Source: Kryptolebias marmoratus (lineage: Eukaryota; Chordata; Actinopteri; Cyprinodontiformes; Rivulidae). Taken from it: a DNA stretch of 64,000 nucleotides. The notes under the pieces were generated by a model that ran no database searches, was not told where the DNA came from, and saw nothing but the letters and a program-made list of their open reading frames with translations. Shown piece after piece: positions 58,901 through 64,000 of the stretch. The position numbers and the translations under genes were made by a program. Location: the NCBI RefSeq assembly GCF_001649575.2, contig NC_051441.1, positions 13,523,039 through 13,587,038 of the forward strand. The letters run 5' to 3'. Every line of letters starts with the position of its first letter. Position 1 is the stretch's first letter.

Positions 58901-60657
58901 CTGACCATGTTTTTCAGATGTATTTTGTCACTTCATACAGAAATATAAACCTAATGTGTCCTCAGATGTATTATGTTGAGTTTCTTTTCTTCTTCTGTCT
59001 TGTGTTCTATCAGCAGTTTTTCACGTTATCAAATCAGCAAAAGAACAAGTCCATGTTTTGGAAATTCCTATAAAACAGAAAAAAAATGTATATATTCAAG
59101 CAGACTGTCTGTTTCTCTGAAACACAGTAGCTTAAGACGGGTATCTTTTCTTGGCTGCGAGTTCATCTTCAAGAGTTTGATCAGCTGATGGCTGCTCTTT
59201 CCACGTCAACAACAGATTACTGGGAAATTCAGACCTAATTTTCTGGACTTCAGAGTCAGCAAACTGTTGTGCTCGGCGCTGAGTGCGCTCCGTTTTTAGG
59301 CAAAACAGGCAGCCGTAGAGACTCGGCCTGTCACAGATTAGAGGCCAGTTCAATAACTTATAAAATGTTATCTCACGGACCAGATAAAACTGAAACACAG
59401 GCTGCGTTTTGCCTTAAGTTTGACACGTGATTTAAACTGTCGGGCTTAAGGAAGTTGCCACTTTATGCCAATTTTTTTTTATGTTTTACTAAGATTATTG
59501 CAGATTTTAATCACTCCAGCAAGAACTTCAATAGTCTAATTTGTTTTGTTTTATCCTCTGAACATCATAGGAGGAATTTTATAATTTTTATTTCTCATTT
59601 CTTGCAGGACAATCTATATGTGAGACCAGAACCTGAATCACCAGGTAAGTGACTGAATAACTTTTAAAACCGGCTTGTAGAGAATCCTTGAAATGTTTCC
59701 TCTTATTCATAATATGATAATAGACCAGCCTGGATCAGGTTCAGGGGTTACAGTCCCTCATGTCTGTGGAGAAGTTTGATAATAAATTAGATCTTTAAGT
59801 AGACATTATAATACTCTAAATAAAGATCTGTGGCGCTGTTTGGTTTCTAGTTAACGTGATATTTTTAATGCAACATTTTCTTTCACTTTGTTAGATTCAC
59901 TGACATTTTTATTCCAATCATCCATAATCAAACCTGTTTTTATTTAAATAAAAATAGATTTAGTGTCTCAATAGGGAGCTTTTTCAAAAGACCTTTTTTA
60001 TTATTTTTAAAGCATGGGAGCATCTCAAGGTTGTAGTTAAAAAGGGATTGCAAATTTCTTTTTTTTTTTTAAAGAAATTCAAATCCAATCAGAACTATTT
60101 CTAACATTAATCTTACTGCGACCTCCCTCTGTCTTGTACTGACACAGAAAGTAAAAGTCTCATGAACATTAATGAAACAAGGAATTTGTCTTAAATAATA
60201 TCTGCAGCAGAAGCAGTATAATCATGTTGTGATGGCAGTGGGAGAGTCTTTATCCTGAAGTCAAAGATTCAGTAATTAGTAATAAACTAAGTATAAAGAT
60301 GGCTCCATTAGGGTTTTCTTTATATTTCCCTTGGATCTCACGTGTTTTCCTCTCCTCCTCCAAGCTCCTGAAGCCAAAGTCAGCCAACCAGAGGTGAAGG
60401 AAGAACCTGTTCCCCCAGCTCCTGCTCCCGCTCCTGCTCCTCCAGCTCCAGCTCCAGCTCCAGCTCCAGCTCCAGCTCCAGCTCCAGCCACGGAGGAGCC
60501 TGCAGCCGTCTCAGCCCCTCCACAGCCTAAAGCGCAGACTTCAGCGCCCGATGAGGAGATGCTGAAGAAGCACGAGCCCCACCTGGGACCCAAGCCTCGC
60601 TCTCACAACCGGGTCCTGAACCCCCCCGGAGGGAAGTCCAGTGTGGTTTTCTACTGA
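55978..60657 (+). CDS. jpt2: JPT2 (HN1L), Jupiter microtubule-associated homologue 2, 5 exons
   Basis: CDS: join 55978-56033, 57917-58068, 58450-58601, 59608-59644, 60365-60657, giving 229 residues; phases agree. The protein is largely disordered and built on the Jupiter repeat PPGG-x-x-S-x-x-[18 protein letters not shown], then [31 protein letters not shown] and the terminal [13 protein letters not shown]. The terminus with [18 protein letters not shown] matches human JPT2 rather than JPT1. [17 protein letters not shown] is the other family signature. JPT2 is cytosolic, microtubule-associated by homology to Drosophila Jupiter, and reported as an NAADP-binding protein that regulates calcium release. 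The start [11 protein letters not shown] resembles JPT1/JPT2 N-termini and has a CCACC Kozak. The last exon holds a long Pro-Ala hexanucleotide repeat absent from the human protein as I recall it. Confidence 0.94.
60411..60488 (+). repeat. jpt2: In-frame CCAGCT/CCTGCT hexanucleotide repeat in jpt2
   Basis: Tandem six-base units encode alternating Pro-Ala for about 26 residues between KEEPVP and TEEPAAV. The units are nearly identical (CCAGCT repeated), so the array has probably expanded recently and may vary in length without breaking frame. Confidence 0.9.
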
Positions 60658-61719
60658 CCAGCTGAGCACACGCTTGTCCCAGATCGTGTCTTTACTCTTC
60701 ATTTGTTTTGTTTCTGTGCTAATTCTCTCTCTGTCCTTCTCTACACTCCTGATGTGGCCTGCACAATACAGCTCAACCCAGACTGTAGATTTCTTTTTCT
60801 TTCATATCTGATTCCTGGTTTGATGTTTGGTTCTCAACATTTTGCACTTTCCTGAACCTTAGCTCTTTGTTTTAATTCCTCTTTGTTGAACCCTGCAGTG
60901 ATACAATCACCTAAAAATCAGTCAACTGGCTAATTATTTACTAATCTCTAAAACTGTTGTGCTGTTTAATCTCAGTTTGTGGTCATTCTCGTCACTCTGT
61001 GTTTTAGGCGCGTACAGATGTAGTTTAGTTGTAAACGGTTTTGAATTTAAAACACTGTTGTGATGTTGGAGCTAGTTTTATTTTCAGCTTTAAATGGAGC
61101 TGGATCCAAATGATTAGGTGTGTCTGAAATTTCCCAAAAAACTTGGAAAAGTTCAGCTTGTTCTGTCAGATGTTTATCGGAGGAAAACGCCTAAAATCTG
61201 TTGAAAGTATTCCACATGTGACTGTATAATTAGAAGCCATATTAGCTTAGCATGTATCATCGTTTTGCCTTATCGGTTATTCTGTAATTAACATGTTTAA
61301 CAAATGTTGGAGGACAATCTCTGATCAAGAACAGAAACCAAAAAATGAACAAGAAACGAAACAAAGATAATCAGACTTCCTAAATGTCTCGAAGAAATTC
61401 CACCTTGGTTTTATGTGAACATATTGTGCAGGTACTCCTCTGCCTCGTCCTCGCTGTTTGCGGTGCCTGAGAACATGCCTTTTTTTTCTGTTTGCTTGGG
61501 GTAGGCCTCTGTTTATGTTTTAAATTAAAACGGCTGAAGACGAGTGAACTCTGGACAAGCTCGCGGCCCACCTGAGTTCAGGTGGGCCCACCGACGATCG
61601 CCTTTTCGCCCGCATCGTTACGCACATTCGAGGTATTCTGATGCCAGCCCGCCCCCCCCCCCCCTGTGCTCGAGTGTCGGCAGGCAGTGAGCGCAGCAGA
61701 ATAAAATCCAGTGTACTGC

Positions 61720-61725
61720 AATAAA
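61720..61725 (+). terminator. jpt2: Probable jpt2 poly(A) signal
   Basis: CTGCAATAAAACTG follows another AATAAA (about 61.70 kb), just over 1 kb after the stop, and is followed by a GT-rich stretch (TGTTTGTTTTG) of the kind bound by cleavage factors. Confidence 0.6.
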
Positions 61726-61749
61726 ACTGTTTGTTTTGCATTCAAAGTT

Positions 61750-63260
61750 GGTTATTTTTGTTTGCATTCCTGAATTTTTTGTTTTTTTTTAGATTCAATT
61801 ACGAGTAAATGAGAGCCGTGTAGTGAGGAAGCAGGTGAGGCTATAAACTTTATTTATTTTAATTAATCTTATGCATGAAAATGGTAAAAGTGACATAAAG
61901 TGTGACCCCCTTTAAAATTTAAAGTTAGTCATCGACTTGTCTTCTTATACCAGGAAAAACTCATGTTCTGCATTAGAAAATCTTAATAGTTTTACTATTT
62001 AACGTGCAGCAACTTCATTTAAAATTAACACACGTATTAAAACTACGATATCCTCCTAAAACTTAAAACGGACAGGCAAAGTAAGTGTTTGTTGGTTTAC
62101 TAACTAATCTGCACAAAACATTGTGTTCATTGTTACAACATGAAACTGATGCACACGTCTCATTTATTCTTTCAGCTGTACCTATTTGTCTGTAAAGAGG
62201 GCTTTTCCTTTCAGTTTGGTAGAAAATGTGTTCAGTTTGGTGCGAGTTGGGATGCGTTTGTCGTGGGAGCTGATGGCTTCTCATTGAGGCAGTTTTTCTG
62301 CTTCATTAGACGGTTTTTGTCTCCATTGTCGACGCCAACAACAACCCAAGCTGCACGAGGAAAGTTTTAACGGCTCCCCTTTTTATAAACCGTTTACCCA
62401 CAGAAGATTTTTATACATATATCTTTAAAGTCATTGAGTTTATGTTCATCCTGATTGGTACCTCTTTGACATAAACAGGAAACAATCATCTCTGTTTATT
62501 CGACACTGATAGACCCCTGGTAGGTTCAGGGTGGGAGTGGGCTGCAGACACCTTTTAGGTGAGTGATGCAGAGCTTTGCGTTTTAACAAAAATAAGCAAC
62601 TTTTACTCACTTTTCCTCTCAGTGGTCATAATGTTCTGGCTCATCAGTGCTGCAAACTACATTTTGAGCAAGAATTTCAAGGTTTGGAAAAGTGAAAAGC
62701 TGCAAAACTGGAACCTGTTTATGTGTGAATCACTCAGATTATGTTATTTACACAATAAATAGTTTGTGGACTCATGAACCACCTGTTCAGGCGTGATATT
62801 TTGGAAAATCTATTTTATAATTTAAATTGGTACATAAAGGTATGGCTGCCTGTCTGCACTGTGCAGGGATTTATTTAACACTTAAGGAGTGCATGGTATT
62901 TATCATCGAGAATTTTTGGCAATAATTAGTCATGGGGTCTTGGATTAACGTGAGTACTGTGGGAAACGCGTTGCTTCCGGTTTATTTCTTTCAAAATAAA
63001 AGTCAGAGACAGAAGTATGAAAACCTAACTACTGGTAGTTATTGTTTCTGGACGTTCTACAAACTGGTGGGTCATGAAGTGGATGAATCGGGGGTTTAGC
63101 TTCAAATCATTTTTATTACTTCCTGATACATAAAACCTGATACATATTTTGGAAGAACGGGGCTCATTACAGGTTCGGGGAGTTGGAGCAGCTTTTATTG
63201 TGAAATCTCCCAGGTGTGTTCCCGCTTCCGTGCGCCCGGCTTGACGCGGTGAGTCATTGC
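61750..63260. other. Spacer between jpt2 and the next promoter
   Basis: AT-rich sequence with no exon-like open frame and no recognisable element. Confidence 0.5.
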
Positions 63261-63266
63261 GGACGG

Positions 63267-63278
63267 TGTGACGTCACA
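63267..63278. promoter_or_regulatory. Perfect CRE (TGACGTCA) inside a longer palindrome
   Basis: GTGTGACGTCACAC is a 14-base perfect palindrome containing the full CREB/ATF site. It lies in the most GC-rich, CpG-rich part of the right end (63.2-63.3 kb), so it probably belongs to the promoter of the gene that begins near the right edge. Confidence 0.6.
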
Positions 63279-63322
63279 CAGCCTCGGTCAGCTGGCCCCT
63301 CTGTCTGCACAGCAGGGAGAAG

Positions 63323-63727
63323 CAGAGATGGGATTTATGGCTCTTTTACAGGGATCCGAACCTTCCAGATCCGTCACTTTTAAAGAGCCGCTCCAAAGAC
63401 CAGCTCTTTACAAAGATTAGTCACGTGGTACTGACAGTGACATAGGCATTACCTACGCCCGAAGCGCGCACCACATGACTTGTCCAGCATGCATGTTTTC
63501 GAATTATAACAAGTGCTGTGCTCCTTGTTGCATGTTCTCCGTCTCAGTGGAACAGCAGGGGAGGATCATGTGTGTGTCTGCATCCGAAAAGGAAAACTCG
63601 AAGAGGAAGTAAAAAAAAATAAGAATAAGAATATGAACAGCTCTTTAGTGCATGTGATCCGGCTCCGTTCGTTCGTGTCAAAGAGCCGTTCAGAAGATTC
63701 GGATCGTTCGTGAACGCCACATCTCTG
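63323..63727. mobile_element. hAT-like nonautonomous element, about 405 bases
   Basis: The left end reads CAGAGATGGGATTTATGGCT and the reverse complement of the right end CAGAGATGTGGCGTTCACGA; both share the CAGAGATG terminus typical of hAT elements. The interior carries repeated GAGCCG/CGGCTC and AGCTCTTT blocks in both orientations, as in known fish hAT MITEs. Flanking 8-mers GGGAGAAG and GAGAGGAG agree at 6 of 8 positions, a possible decayed target duplication. No transposase. Confidence 0.65.
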
Positions 63728-63960
63728 GAGAGGAGCCGAGACATCACCATCACCGCCCGAGTCCACCCAGGCGACCCGCCGGAAGAGGAGGAAGAGAAAT
63801 AAAGATCATGGAGGAGCCGGCGCTGTAGGAGGCCTGGATTATTTATTTACCTATTTATTTATATTTATTTATTCCCTCCCTCTGCCCGGAATGGCAGGGC
63901 TCCACGGCTGCGGCTGCTGAAGGGAAGCAGGTGCAACAGCACCATCGACGGAGGCGTTCA

Positions 63961-64000
<40 letters not shown>
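63728..64000 (+). other. Apparent 5' leader of a gene running off the window (possibly mapk8ip3)
   Basis: GC-rich sequence downstream of the CRE. It contains a short upstream reading frame (ATG at 63808, encoding MEEPAL then stop) and no long open frame. In mammals the gene after CRAMP1-JPT2 is MAPK8IP3, so a kinesin-JNK scaffold may start beyond the edge. No coding sequence of it is in view; the name is purely positional. Confidence 0.3.
63964..64000. repeat. (CT)n microsatellite, truncated by the window edge
   Basis: Uninterrupted CT dinucleotides from about 63964 to the last base. It sits in the presumed 5' leader, so its full length is unknown. Confidence 0.97.

Noticed and set aside
1..64000. 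Search for tRNA, rRNA, CRISPR arrays, phage-like or bacterial defence genes
   Set aside because: None seen. Regular repeats here are simple microsatellites, and gene structure is eukaryotic throughout.

Overview
The window looks like nuclear DNA of a teleost (ray-finned) fish. Coding sequence is split into many short exons with GT-AG introns, some only about 80 bases long. The rest is AT-rich and carries tetranucleotide microsatellites, small terminal-inverted-repeat elements and dispersed repeats. Recognisable proteins are vertebrate, with spelling close to but not identical with mammals. I see no bacterial operon, CRISPR array, tRNA, rRNA or virus-like gene. I could not run any search, so names rest on recognising protein families by eye, and exon edges rest on splice signals plus reading-phase bookkeeping.

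Layout. (1) 0.8-2.15 kb, minus strand: kcnj12-like inward-rectifier potassium channel, a single coding exon. (2) 2.15-12.7 kb: about 10 kb of repeat-rich DNA without a supportable gene. (3) 12.7-23.6 kb, minus: an 18-exon coiled-coil gene of the MPRIP/TRIOBP (myosin phosphatase Rho-interacting protein) family with one giant 981-codon exon. (4) 25.5-27.3 kb, plus: natd1, a small GNAT-fold protein. (5) 29.9-32.1 kb, plus: tmem11, a mitochondrial inner-membrane protein. (6) 34.7-37.3 kb, plus: dhrs7b, a short-chain reductase of ether-lipid synthesis. (7) 41.6-53.6 kb (5' leader perhaps to about 55.1 kb), minus: cramp1, a SANT-like chromatin protein in 20 coding exons. (8) 56.0-60.7 kb, plus: jpt2, a Jupiter-family microtubule-associated protein. 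(9) 63.2-64.0 kb: a promoter-like stretch with a perfect CRE, a hAT-like element and apparent 5' leader, which by synteny may begin mapk8ip3.

Genes 1-6 have their human counterparts together at 17p11.2 (KCNJ12, MPRIP, NATD1, TMEM11, DHRS7B). Genes 7-8 belong to the 16p13.3 block CRAMP1-JPT2-MAPK8IP3. The window therefore spans a junction between two ancestral blocks, at about 37.4-41.6 kb, where dhrs7b and cramp1 converge tail to tail. The genes do not form a pathway; their neighbourhood is historical. Shared regulation is suggested in two places: tmem11 and dhrs7b both have ZNF143/THAP11-type promoter motifs, and cramp1 and jpt2 appear to share a divergent promoter region.

I did not find an undescribed biological system in the strong sense. 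The most unusual object is the MPRIP-family gene. It keeps the family's C-terminal coiled-coil and tail but has only the last strand and helix of a PH domain, preceded by Ser/Arg-rich exons.
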